NCBI GenBank assembly: GCA_017948555.1
Contig: JAFMYY010000007.1
Location: 1-64,000, forward strand
Source of the DNA: Cesiribacteraceae bacterium YIM B00369
Lineage (GTDB): Bacteria > Bacteroidota > Bacteroidia > Cytophagales > Cyclobacteriaceae
DNA length: 64,000 bases
Direction: 5' to 3'
The position numbers were made by a program, and so were the translations under genes. The notes beneath the pieces are model-generated. The model had not been told where the DNA came from. It saw nothing but the letters and a program-made list of their open reading frames with translations, and did not search any database. Within the stretch, counting starts at the first letter, position 1. Every line of letters starts with the position of its first letter. Shown piece after piece: positions 48,540 to 57,449 of this stretch.

Positions 48540-49680
48540 ATAACCTGAGGTATATATTCCTTGCATCTTCGTAAGTAACTTCCCTTGGGTTATTCTTCAG
48601 CAGGCGTGTTACCTTCATTGCCAGTCCGGTTAGTTCATCTACAGAATCTTTGGTAACACCTATGTCTGTTAATTTAGTTGGAATACCACATGAACAGGCT
48701 AATTCTCTTATCCTTTCCACTCCTGCCCCGGCAGTTGCTTTCTCTGTCTCTTTTTCTTCCACCCCGGCTGCAAGGGCAATTTTTGCATGTTTGTGCACAT
48801 TGGCAGGCATGTTAAAATCCATTACTTCCGGCAATAAAATGGCATTTGCCAGGCCATGCGGAATGTGGTATTTTCCACCCAGCGGGTAGGAAATAGCATG
48901 TACTGCCGCAGTGTTGACCGGTCCGAGGCATAAGCCACCATACATACTTCCAAGTGCAACGGCAGACCGTGCCTCCACATCCCCTCCATCAATATAAGCT
49001 TTATGCAGATTACGGGCGATCAATTCTATTCCTTTCAGCGCATATTCATCTACAACAGGATGGCTGAATTTATTCGTGTAGGCTTCAATACAATGACTAA
49101 GAGCATCTATCCCCGTTTCTGCCGTAATTTTTGGAGGCAGGCTGAGGGTCAGCAAAGGGTCGATATAAGCAGCATCCGGAACCAGAAAGGGGCTGATAAT
49201 TCCTTTTTTTTCCTGTGTGGTTTCGTCCAGTAAAATGGAATTTGGCGATACCTCAGCGCCGGTTCCTGAGGTGGTCGGGAGGCAAATAAGGCCTGCAGAT
49301 CTTCCTGACAGATTGTTAATACCTACTACCTCTTCAAGTTTTTGGCTATTATGCTGCATCGCTGCCACCAGTTTTGCCACATCCAGCACACTTCCTCCAC
49401 CTACTCCTACAATACAATCGGCATTAAAAGAGCGGGCATCATTTACAATTTCCTCATAATTGGAAAAAGTTGGTTCCCGGAAGGTATATTCGATAACTTC
49501 CACTAAAACTTTTTGCTCCAGCAGATTTTCAAAAACCTGATTTAGCGACTTTTTTGCTGAACGGGCAATAATAAATAAAGCTTTTTTATAGCCGGATTTA
49601 TTAAAGTCCGTAGTAAACTGCTTCAGGGAATCAACTCCAAAAACTATTCTAGGGGGTTGTATAAGGGTAATTGCTCTCAT
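48532..49680 (-). CDS. Iron-containing (group III) alcohol dehydrogenase
   Basis: A 382-residue cytoplasmic enzyme with an N-terminal NAD-binding half (IVGVGGGSVLDVAKLVA) and a helical half with the Fe2+ ligands in TGIDALSHCIEAYTN (Asp, His) and HAISYPLGGKYHIPHGLANA (two His). It ends in the pattern ARNIYLRLFE. It overlaps the end of the transporter gene by 4 nt (ATGA), so both are translated together. Fe-ADHs in sugar-acid operons oxidise or reduce a short hydroxy-acid or aldehyde, for example tartronate semialdehyde, lactaldehyde or hydroxybutyrate derivatives. Working between the transporter and PdxA2/kinase, it could make the tetronate that the kinase consumes. This is inference. Confidence 0.85.
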   Translation of the reverse strand: MRAITLIQPPRIVFGVDSLKQFTTDFNKSGYKKALFIIARSAKKSLNQVFENLLEQKVLVEVIEYTFREPTFSNYEEIVNDARSFNADCIVGVGGGSVLDVAKLVAAMQHNSQKLEEVVGINNLSGRSAGLICLPTTSGTGAEVSPNSILLDETTQEKKGIISPFLVPDAAYIDPLLTLSLPPKITAETGIDALSHCIEAYTNKFSHPVVDEYALKGIELIARNLHKAYIDGGDVEARSAVALGSMYGGLCLGPVNTAAVHAISYPLGGKYHIPHGLANAILLPEVMDFNMPANVHKHAKIALAAGVEEKETEKATAGAGVERIRELACSCGIPTKLTDIGVTKDSVDELTGLAMKVTRLLKNNPREVTYEDARNIYLRLFE

Positions 49681-51278
49681 TTAATGACTACTTGTTTAGG
49701 GCCGGGGGTAATAAGCTGCTTTTCTTTGTCTACTTTTTTAAAATAGCCATGAATAGTCAGACTTTCATCTGCATTTTTTGATTTAAAGAGGAAACTTGCC
49801 ACATAACCCACCACAAAAACGATAATGTGACTGTACACACCAAGCATGTATTTATGATGAGGGAAATTGTAGGCTCCTAAGTCCAGAAATAAGCGGGAAC
49901 CACCACCAAAATCCATTTTAGTGGAACTAAGCACCGCATAAGCGGTAAACAGCACACAGGCACCAATACCTACATAAAGACCCTGCTTATTTGCCCTTTT
50001 ACTTAATAGCCCCAGGAGAAAGATGCCCACGATTCCTGCTGAGAAAATGGCATATAAGCCAAAAACAGCCTTCAATACTCCTTCACCTTCCCACAACACA
50101 TATAAAGAAGCTACTCCCACGGCCCCAATGCCTGATATTGCTACCAGTATTCTACCCATATTCAGGCGTTCCCTGTCAGTGCAATTGGGCTTCAGGCGCT
50201 GGTAATAATCTTCCACACCAATGGCGGCAAGGCAGTTCATATCGGAGTCGAGGCTGGAAACAGCAGCAGAGGCCAGGGCTGCCACCACCAAACCGGTAAC
50301 TCCTACCGGTAATTCCGACATAATAAAATATGGAAATACTGCATCTGCACTTATATCAGCAGGAAGGGAAGCGGTTGAAACTTTATAGAAGGCAAACAAG
50401 GCCGTTCCTATGAACATGAACAGAGCCCAAACAGGGACACTCATCAGGACTCCTATATGAGCGGCCTTTTTTGCTTCCTTATCATTCTTAGCCGTTAAAT
50501 AACGTTGCACAATGGTTTGGTCGGTTCCGTACTTCTGTATGGCATAGAAAACACCGTTGAGTGCCATTACAAAGAAGGTAAGTTGGGTAAAATCCCAGTC
50601 ATAGGGGCCGAATCCAATTTTATTATCTATACTTATTTGTTGGAAAATGGCCGATGGCCCGCCTTCAGGGGTAAAAAGAAGAATACCTACACAAAGCAGA
50701 CCTCCGCCAATGAGCAGGAAACCCTGGATCACGTCCATCCATATAACAGCTTCAATCCCTCCGAGTAAGGTTATGGCTATAATAACCAAACCGAGGAGCC
50801 CAAGAACAGTAAAAATTCCAATGCCTGTCATTTCGCTCAGGGCTAAGCCTACCAGGTATAGAACAGTCCCCATTTTTGAGAAATGGATCAGGATAAAAGC
50901 AATAGAACTGTAGAGGCGGGCAAAATAACCAAAACGCCTTTCAAAATATTCGTACGTACTCAGCCGGATTACTTTTCTGAAAAGTGGAACAATAATCCAA
51001 ATCATAGCCACCAGGGTAACAGGAACCATTATACCCTGTACCAGCAAAATCCAGTTGGAGGCAAAAGCAGCGCTGGGGTATGCCAGGAAGGTAACACTAC
51101 TGATCAGAGTTGCAAAAATAGAAAACCCGATTGCCCATGAGGGGATATTCTGACTTCCGGCAAAATAATTATCAGAGCTCTTCTGCCTGTTTGCAAAATA
51201 AATACCCATGAAAACAGTAACCATTATTGAAACTGATATAATAAGGTAATCTACCCAATGCAGTGTTTCATATGTCAT
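49677..51278 (-). CDS. Sodium/solute symporter (SSS family)
   Basis: A 533-residue inner-membrane transporter with about 13-14 helices. Start MTYETLHWVDYLIISVSIMVTVFMGIYF; SSS hallmarks are FAGSQNIPSWAIGFSIFATLISSVTFLAYPSAAF in helices 1-2, and TGLVVAALASAAVSSLDSDMN in helix 8, the Na+-binding region with its Ser/Asp pair. Members import sugars, sugar acids or carboxylates with Na+. It overlaps the dehydrogenase by 4 nt downstream and follows the broken DHDPS-family gene after 11 nt, so it probably imports the acid sugar for this sub-operon. Confidence 0.9.
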   Translation of the reverse strand: MTYETLHWVDYLIISVSIMVTVFMGIYFANRQKSSDNYFAGSQNIPSWAIGFSIFATLISSVTFLAYPSAAFASNWILLVQGIMVPVTLVAMIWIIVPLFRKVIRLSTYEYFERRFGYFARLYSSIAFILIHFSKMGTVLYLVGLALSEMTGIGIFTVLGLLGLVIIAITLLGGIEAVIWMDVIQGFLLIGGGLLCVGILLFTPEGGPSAIFQQISIDNKIGFGPYDWDFTQLTFFVMALNGVFYAIQKYGTDQTIVQRYLTAKNDKEAKKAAHIGVLMSVPVWALFMFIGTALFAFYKVSTASLPADISADAVFPYFIMSELPVGVTGLVVAALASAAVSSLDSDMNCLAAIGVEDYYQRLKPNCTDRERLNMGRILVAISGIGAVGVASLYVLWEGEGVLKAVFGLYAIFSAGIVGIFLLGLLSKRANKQGLYVGIGACVLFTAYAVLSSTKMDFGGGSRLFLDLGAYNFPHHKYMLGVYSHIIVFVVGYVASFLFKSKNADESLTIHGYFKKVDKEKQLITPGPKQVVIK

Positions 51279-51289
51279 GGTTTTTAAAT

Positions 51290-52192
51290 TTAATGTAAAA
51301 AATCCTTAGCTCTTCTTATGATTGCTCCAGCCTCCTCCTCACTTAGTTCCGTAAGGGGAGGCTTCATATAAGACTTACACAAACCGGCCACCTCCATCAT
51401 TACCTTCAGGGCTGCCAGAGACTGGCCTAGCGTGCGGCCTTCCTGGTAAATTTTTGCCACTTTATCGGTTTTTACCTGCAAATCATCCGCTGTTTCATTA
51501 TCCTGCTGAATGGCCGCTAAGTATAATTGCTTGTACATTTCAGGCACAATATTTCCAGTGCTAGGTACTATACCATCAGCTCCCCACATCAGGCTATTGG
51601 CGCTTTGGCCGCCCCATCCACAGAAAAAAGAGAAATCCTTCCGGTCCTTATAGGTATTAATGCACTTTTGCAGGCGTTCCACATCCCGCTCAGAATCTTT
51701 GAGTCCCCATATATTTTCATGCCGGCTCAGTCTTTCCACAACCTCCAGAGGAATGGACATTTGTGTGGTCGCTTTAATGTTGTACATCATGAGGGGCCCG
51801 GGTAAACTATCCGCCAGGGTTTCATAATAGGCAATCATCTGGCCGGGAGTCAGGATGTAATAAGAAGGAAGTGTTGCCACCACTACATCTGCCCCCAACT
51901 CAAAATACCGTTTTCCGCAGTTGATCTGGTGCTGAACATTATTTCCCACCAGGCCTGCATAAATTTGCTGGTTCAAACCTTTAGATGCAACCGCTGCTTT
52001 CACCAGATTCACCCCTTCTTTGGCGCCAAAGGAGGAAGATTCACCAGTGGTTCCCAACACCAATGGCGATATGTGGTTTTTTGAAAAGGACATAACAATC
52101 CTTTCCACCGCTGCAACATCAATTTATTTGCTTTCGGTAAGAGGGGTTACCATGGGTACCACTACACCGCTGTATTTTTTTCTTCCTGTCAT
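51290..52192 (-). pseudogene. DHDPS-family aldolase gene interrupted by in-frame stop
   Basis: From ATG 52192 the frame reads a normal family N-terminus (KKYSGVVVPMVTPLTESK), then TAA at 52126-52124 (codon 23), then continues without shift as IDVAAVERIVMSFSKNH and on through the complete barrel: GTTGES loop, pyruvate tyrosine in MMYNIKATTQ, Schiff-base Lys in NIWGLKDSERD, and the conserved ALKVMMEVAGL end. Full length would be about 300 residues, as usual. The stop removes the first beta strand unless translation restarts at GTG 52108 or ATG 52093, which would give a barrel lacking it. A single-base change or a sequencing error is the likely cause, since the rest is intact and under no visible decay. 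Lies between GH127 and the symporter, in the sugar-acid sub-operon. Confidence 0.85.
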
Positions 52193-52253
52193 TATTGAAT
52201 CCTGTTATCCTCAAATTCCTTTCACTAAAACAAACCGATACTCTTTTCCGGTG

Positions 52254-54296
52254 CTAGTTTGCTGATCCTTTATTTCCCACTCCTTTCAGCCATATAGCAT
52301 AAGAATAGGCATCGGATTGAGGATCGGGCTTTTTAAGCTTATCTTTGTACCAGATGCCTATATTGGCAAAAGGATACATAACCATGGTTATTTCCCGGCC
52401 ACCATTTAATTCCACAGGAACCTCGTAGCCCGGACCATACATATCCTCTCTTGCTACTTCCAGTTTCCTGAAGGAGGAAGGATTAGCCAGCACAAATTTC
52501 ACCTCATTCATCACATCGGCAGGGAACAGGCCCGGGGCACCGGTATACCAGATATTATCCAGCACGTACACGATAGGCCCGCGCAATAAAGCATAGGGAG
52601 CTTCCGGATCTTCTTCCGCCGGATAAGGCTTTCTGTCTGATACCTTCATATGGTTCCGGCGGCGCTCCCAACGCAATTCCATTGGCAGTTCCAGTTCTAT
52701 TTTATCTCCCTTTTCCCATTCTCTTGTTATAGAAGCATATTCACCTGTCTGTATTCCTGAAATCTTCTCTCCGTTCACACTCAGTTCAGGGTTTTTAACC
52801 CAGGATGGAATCCGGACATTTACTGTAAATTCTTCATCATCCTCAGGATTTACAAGAATTGCCACCCTGCTTTCTTCAGGATAATCAGTTTGCTGCGAAA
52901 GGTGTACAGTGGTTTCATCCAGCTCTATTTTAGCTTCGGACTTTACGAACTGATTGATGAATACTGCATTATTATTTTTTGCATAAAAGAACTTTGGCAG
53001 CATGGATAAAAGCCTGTGCCCGCTACCTGTACAGCAATCCGGTCCGTGAAAATAGCCCTTCGGTTTAATTCCATTTGGAGGAGTATCGTAACGGTTACAG
53101 TCGCCATCAATCGTTTGTGCTGCAAAAACGTGGTTCCAGATAAGCCTTTCCATGGCATCGGCATACCTGGTGTCGCCGGTAAGCTCCAGCAAGTTTTGTG
53201 AAAGCTGCAGCCATGACATAGTAGCACATGTTTCCACCATTTCACCGGTTAAGGGTTTAATATAATCGCGTTCATAATGCTCGCCAACGCCTACACCACC
53301 GGTAATATACATCTGGCGCTCAGCCACATCGTCCCATGCCCCTGCAACTTTTCTAAAGTAGGACTGATCGCCTGTTATCTGATACATCCTTAAGAAACCG
53401 AGGAAGTTCATCTGGAAGGTGTGGGAGTGTACATAAGGCTGTATCTCATTAATATCCATTGTACCTGCCGCTACTGAATCCAGCTTTGAGAAGGAATTCC
53501 AGCCACTCCACTCATCGATACGGCTGATTACCCATTTGCTCCAGTCGAGGTAGCGGTCATCGCCGGTCATCTGATACAGGCGCAGCATGGGGTCTATCAG
53601 GAGAGAACCTTCCCAGGAATAGTGGAGGCTATGTCCGGCCATTTTGGAATGCACTGTTCCTCTGTACACTTTTCCAACATTTTCAGGATAGCGGTCTTCG
53701 GTTGGCCAGAATTCGGCTTTACCTGGTCCAATATATTTCACAAAGTAATCACCCAGTTTCTTAGCTGCTTCCAGAGCTTCAGGTTCGTTCAGCTGCTCAT
53801 ATGCGGTTAAAAAGGCATGCTGCAGGAAATACAGTTCATAGGCATCCATTCCGCGAAGCGGGCGCTCAGCTGAGCGGATTTCCGGACTTGTAGCTCCCAC
53901 ATAACCTCCCGGCTCCTGTGAAGCAATTAGTCTGTTAAGCATTTCGCGGGCTTTTTGCTCCAGCTCTTTATCGCCTGTCCGTTTGGCTGTTAAAATAGCT
54001 GATTCCACCCATTTCCCTGGTTGCTCAGCCTTTTTCCAGTCCCAGCCGGTATGAGTCCTTTCCTCAATAAACTCCACATGTTCTTCTATGGGAAAGGTCC
54101 TGATATAATTTTCCTTATTCTTTTCCAGCCTGTCACCCACAAATCCACCTACAGATTGTATAGCAGTTACAGGTGCTGAATTCTGCACTTTCTGCACTTC
54201 CAGCTGTACCACCTCTGCTTTAGAGGCTGGTTTTTGCTGAGTACAGCCGATAATTCCTCCTGCAACTAAAAAACTATATATTATTTGCTTTACCAT
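52254..54296 (-). CDS. GH127 beta-L-arabinofuranosidase/aceric-acid hydrolase-type enzyme
   Basis: A 680-residue exported enzyme with a lipobox-like IIGC near residue 18. The (alpha/alpha)6 barrel has the GH127 cysteine-zinc set at the expected spacing: E355 and C357 (MVETCATMSWLQ), C421 and C422 (GPDCCTGSGHR). These correspond to E338/C340/C417/C418 of the prototype HypBA1, where one cysteine is the nucleophile. A beta-sandwich C-terminal domain follows. Members cleave beta-L-arabinofuranosyl links, and one from Bacteroides removes aceric acid from RG-II. Specificity is not determinable here. Neighbours GH140, GH43 and the propeller gene make a pectin side-chain target likely. Confidence 0.88.
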   Translation of the reverse strand: MVKQIIYSFLVAGGIIGCTQQKPASKAEVVQLEVQKVQNSAPVTAIQSVGGFVGDRLEKNKENYIRTFPIEEHVEFIEERTHTGWDWKKAEQPGKWVESAILTAKRTGDKELEQKAREMLNRLIASQEPGGYVGATSPEIRSAERPLRGMDAYELYFLQHAFLTAYEQLNEPEALEAAKKLGDYFVKYIGPGKAEFWPTEDRYPENVGKVYRGTVHSKMAGHSLHYSWEGSLLIDPMLRLYQMTGDDRYLDWSKWVISRIDEWSGWNSFSKLDSVAAGTMDINEIQPYVHSHTFQMNFLGFLRMYQITGDQSYFRKVAGAWDDVAERQMYITGGVGVGEHYERDYIKPLTGEMVETCATMSWLQLSQNLLELTGDTRYADAMERLIWNHVFAAQTIDGDCNRYDTPPNGIKPKGYFHGPDCCTGSGHRLLSMLPKFFYAKNNNAVFINQFVKSEAKIELDETTVHLSQQTDYPEESRVAILVNPEDDEEFTVNVRIPSWVKNPELSVNGEKISGIQTGEYASITREWEKGDKIELELPMELRWERRRNHMKVSDRKPYPAEEDPEAPYALLRGPIVYVLDNIWYTGAPGLFPADVMNEVKFVLANPSSFRKLEVAREDMYGPGYEVPVELNGGREITMVMYPFANIGIWYKDKLKKPDPQSDAYSYAIWLKGVGNKGSAN

Positions 54297-54399
54297 AATG
54301 GTATATTTAATATTTTTCAGAATTTCTGTTTAACTATCCGGTTATTAAACCTGAGCGTCATCTTAAACTGCTTTCTTCCTCCCGGTGAGGAACAAAAAA

Positions 54400-56265
54400 C
54401 TAATCAGCGCTGGCTGCAGCACTATTCCGGTCCTGAGTCCTCAATGATTTAATATAGAATTCTGCTTTAGGATCCTGATCTGCGGCACCTGTAAGATCAT
54501 AATCCTGGTCTGTTGGCGTATCTGCATCAGGGAAGCGGCGCACCTCGCCGGTCCGGAACATGATTCTTTCAATAGATTGAACCGGTGCAAAAAAGATGCG
54601 TGTTGTTTCTTTTTTACCGTTCACAAAAACATGGTACATCCGCTTATCCACATCCAGCTCAACACGCACATCGTATTGCTTATCCGCTTCATATTCCATC
54701 ATATTCGATAATCTGTAGCCCGACTTATTTTTGAAAATACCGTCAGAATCAAAGATCAGCCGAATGGCCGGACTCCCTTGCCTGTCCTGGAACTCCACCT
54801 GCAACAATCCTTTATCGTTCTGGGCCGGGATTAAAGAAAACTCTGCAGTCATTTTCTTTGTGGCAGGAATCAATCTTTCGGCCCTGGCATAGTCAAATTT
54901 ATCCCAGTCCTTCAGCACAAGCGCCTTACTGCCATCCATAGCTTTTTCTATTCCCACGGGGGCCCACCGGGGGCTATAAATATTCCAAAGGTTAAGCTCC
55001 TCCCCATCAGGCATTCCGGCAAATTCTTCGTTTGCATGTTCCTCTGCTGTACTCTTTATTGGAACAGGCACAGAGCTTACCCAAATATCTTCCTTATTCA
55101 TGCTATAGGTTACCCACATATTACCGTCGGGCGGTGTTCCATTTCCCGGCAGAATGCCTCTTACATATTGAGGTCCGTAAGATTTATAATTTCCTCCATA
55201 GCGCATAGAGGTAATTTCGCCGTTCACCAGCAGGAGATCGGTATAAACCATACCATCTTTACTGGTTGAAAGAGCCAGAGGCCAGCGGAATTCAGATGGG
55301 TTATACACTGTGGCATATTGACCATCGGAAGTCCGTTGCCCCCAAATTTTGGCACTGCTGTTCACAAAACCAGGCGCACGGGTAGGTGTATATTCCCAGG
55401 TATAACCCCCATCTTTACTGATTGAGGTTAATGCATGCTTCCATAAGCCTACAATTCTATTGTCCGGCAGATGGTAGTAGTTGAAGGCTTTATACTGATT
55501 TTTTAAAGGAATAAGAGGATCATCCCTGTCAGCTTCTTCGACCCATTGCTGCATCATAAGGGGGTTATCAAGTATTTCCTTACAAGCTTTAACAAAACCT
55601 TTATCCTTGCTTTTGGTGAAAAAAGGGTAGGCAGCTTTTTGCTTGTCAGTGGTGGAATTAAAGCGGATAAAATAAATGGGACCAAAACTTCCGTCTTTCT
55701 TAATTTCCCTTACAACCCGCCCGATTCCTTTCCCGTCATTAGGGTCATCCTTCGGATCCAGCACCACCCCGTAATAAGCAAAGCTTAGCAAGCGGTTCTC
55801 TTTCGATACATAAAACCCCATGCGCTGGTGCATAACGGCCTCCAGGTCTTTGGCCTCTCCGGGATGGCCATCCTTCGAGGTTCCGTCAGGTATCCTGTAA
55901 GGTGGAAATATAATCTGAGGATCACCCCAGTTGTATCCATCTTCGGAGGTAACCAACAGCGTCCGGCTGGGTGGAATGTGCTCCCCCACCGGGTCGCTCA
56001 GGTAATGCAGATAAAAAGTACCGTTCCAGTGGGCCAGATTGGGACCATGATTGTAGGTCCAGCCATATCCGTCCTCCGGTAAAGGAAATCCCCGTCGCGC
56101 ACGCATTACCTGAATATTATGCACGCCCACTGCCAATGGCAACTGTCCGTGGTGATAGTCTACATTTGAAAGCGTTTCGCCCACATACCTGACTGTATCC
56201 TGGGCCTCTACGCCTGAAAAGCTTAATAAGCCAAGAACCAGTGTGGCTAGTTTTTTATGTATCAT
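54400..56265 (-). CDS. Exported propeller plus LamG-like protein of unassigned glycosidase type
   Basis: A 621-residue protein with a Sec signal (VLGLLSFSGVEAQ, about 1-21). Residues about 60-410 form a propeller: YNHGPNLAHWNGTFYLHYLSDP, TSEDGYNWGDPQIIFPPYR, MHQRMGFYVSKENRLLSFAYYG, SKDGGYTWEYTPTRAPGFVNSS, RWPLALSTSKDGMVY, LPGNGTPPDGNMWVTYSMNKEDIW. Residues about 430-610 read as a concanavalin/LamG jelly roll (ERLIPATKKMTAEFSLIPAQ, VRVELDVDKRMYHVFVNGKKE). I do not recognise a CAZy family with confidence; it resembles glycosidases sometimes labelled BNR-repeat proteins. It lies between GH127 and the GH43-like gene. A role in removing an unusual side-chain sugar is plausible but unproven. Confidence 0.6.
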   Translation of the reverse strand: MIHKKLATLVLGLLSFSGVEAQDTVRYVGETLSNVDYHHGQLPLAVGVHNIQVMRARRGFPLPEDGYGWTYNHGPNLAHWNGTFYLHYLSDPVGEHIPPSRTLLVTSEDGYNWGDPQIIFPPYRIPDGTSKDGHPGEAKDLEAVMHQRMGFYVSKENRLLSFAYYGVVLDPKDDPNDGKGIGRVVREIKKDGSFGPIYFIRFNSTTDKQKAAYPFFTKSKDKGFVKACKEILDNPLMMQQWVEEADRDDPLIPLKNQYKAFNYYHLPDNRIVGLWKHALTSISKDGGYTWEYTPTRAPGFVNSSAKIWGQRTSDGQYATVYNPSEFRWPLALSTSKDGMVYTDLLLVNGEITSMRYGGNYKSYGPQYVRGILPGNGTPPDGNMWVTYSMNKEDIWVSSVPVPIKSTAEEHANEEFAGMPDGEELNLWNIYSPRWAPVGIEKAMDGSKALVLKDWDKFDYARAERLIPATKKMTAEFSLIPAQNDKGLLQVEFQDRQGSPAIRLIFDSDGIFKNKSGYRLSNMMEYEADKQYDVRVELDVDKRMYHVFVNGKKETTRIFFAPVQSIERIMFRTGEVRRFPDADTPTDQDYDLTGAADQDPKAEFYIKSLRTQDRNSAAASAD

Positions 56266-56303
56266 CTTTGTTTTTGTTATTCGTTGCTTCCGGAAAAATT
56301 TTG

Positions 56304-56370
56304 AATGAATGAATAATTGAATGATAGAATTTTCAGTCTCTCATTTTTTCTTTCACTCAATAATTATTCT
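56304..56370. repeat. Imperfect hairpin with motif shared with 48482 element
   Basis: The gap between the GH43-like and propeller genes holds an AT-rich imperfect inverted repeat (left part about 56311-56330, right part about 56350-56370, the latter including the GH43 stop codon). It contains the 13-base word TGAATGATAGAAT (56318-56330) that also forms the core of the 23-bp inverted repeat at 48482-48539. Shared words in two intergenic hairpins suggest a small dispersed element. Confidence 0.45.
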
Positions 56371-57352
56371 TTGTCATTGCCTCACCTTTCTCTGCTGCTG
56401 CTTCCTTCAGGCCCTCCAATATGCTTTCTGTGGTCATGAAAATGGTTCCGTGTTTATGCCCTTGCGGAACATTTACCTGATCCGACACATCCGTAAAAAC
56501 TTTAAAATCCTTTGTTTTCATGGCTTTATAGGTTTTTTCTTCATACACATCGTAGTATATCAGCCATTCATCACCAATTTTCACTTCGGTAGGCCCTTCG
56601 GTAAAATTGCCGGTAAAAGGTTCTGTAACATTAGTATAAGGGCCGAGGGGATGGTTTCCAAAGGCCATTTTCAAATTCCGGTTAGGGCGGGTGTTATCCT
56701 TTAATATTAAAGCGTAATCTTCTTTATCTCTTTTTACAATTACCGCATCAATTACACTAAAGCCGGGATCGAGAAATAATTTAGCTTCGGTAAAGGTTTT
56801 AAAATCCCTGGTGGTGGTGTAGTACATCCGGTGGTTGTTCTTTTCATCTTCTATTCCCCGCTCAAACCGATGAGGAATAGTAGAAGCCCAGATAATGATA
56901 AAGCGGTCCTGATCCTCATCGTAGAACAACTCGGGAGCCCAAACATTTACTGTAGTTGGTTCATGAGCCATTACCTCAATAAACTGCTGCTCCGACCAGT
57001 TAACCAGATCTTTGGAGCTGGCATATCCAAAGCCGGAGTCTCCCCTCCAGGCGGTGGTCCACACCAGGTGGTAGGTGCTGTCGGGACCCATCACAATGGA
57101 GGGGTCGCGCATTAATTTCCCCTCTCCGGCATCAGGCTTCAGGAAAGTGCTGTCAAGTGCAACCCAGTTATACCCATCGTAGCTGTACAGGAAGCGTAGT
57201 CCTTCATCCGCCGGTTCACGGAAAGATGTGAACATATACACAGGCCTGTCCGGTTGCTCCCCGGTTTCCGCCACACCCGCTTTCTCCGATGACTGACAGG
57301 AGGCTATAAGACCAAGGACTAAGCAGAACAGTATGTATTTCTTAAGCATCAT
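56357..57352 (-). CDS. GH43-like lipoprotein glycosidase
   Basis: A 331-residue lipoprotein (LIASC, acylated Cys about 19). A five-bladed propeller with GH43-type positions: LMRDPSIVMGPDSTYHLVWTT (catalytic Asp candidate), TTVNVWAPELFYDEDQDRFIIIWAS, FSVIDAVIVKRD (pKa-modulating Asp) and FTEGPTEVKIGDEWLIYYD (acid Glu candidate). GH43 members remove arabinose, xylose or galactose; in pectin degraders they take off alpha-L-arabinofuranose or beta-galactose. Length is at the lower end of the family, so it is a catalytic domain only. 97 bp separate it from GH140, with a weak hairpin but no T-run. Confidence 0.72.
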   Translation of the reverse strand: MMLKKYILFCLVLGLIASCQSSEKAGVAETGEQPDRPVYMFTSFREPADEGLRFLYSYDGYNWVALDSTFLKPDAGEGKLMRDPSIVMGPDSTYHLVWTTAWRGDSGFGYASSKDLVNWSEQQFIEVMAHEPTTVNVWAPELFYDEDQDRFIIIWASTIPHRFERGIEDEKNNHRMYYTTTRDFKTFTEAKLFLDPGFSVIDAVIVKRDKEDYALILKDNTRPNRNLKMAFGNHPLGPYTNVTEPFTGNFTEGPTEVKIGDEWLIYYDVYEEKTYKAMKTKDFKVFTDVSDQVNVPQGHKHGTIFMTTESILEGLKEAAAEKGEAMTKNNY

Positions 57353-57449
57353 TTTATGTTTTAGCGGGTATTTTTTAGTGAACAGGGTAAGCCTTTAAGT
57401 TTTCACTTATCTAAGGCTTAAATCTATTGTCTGTCGTTCCATATCTCCC

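Noticed and set aside
54376-54392. Hairpin TTCCTC/GAGGAA between the propeller gene and GH127
   Set aside because: On the minus strand the U-run precedes and does not follow the stem, so it is not a terminator.
57388-57420. 8-bp inverted repeat between GH140 and the GH43-like gene as terminator
   Set aside because: No T-run follows on the minus strand and the loop is long; kept only as a weak hairpin.
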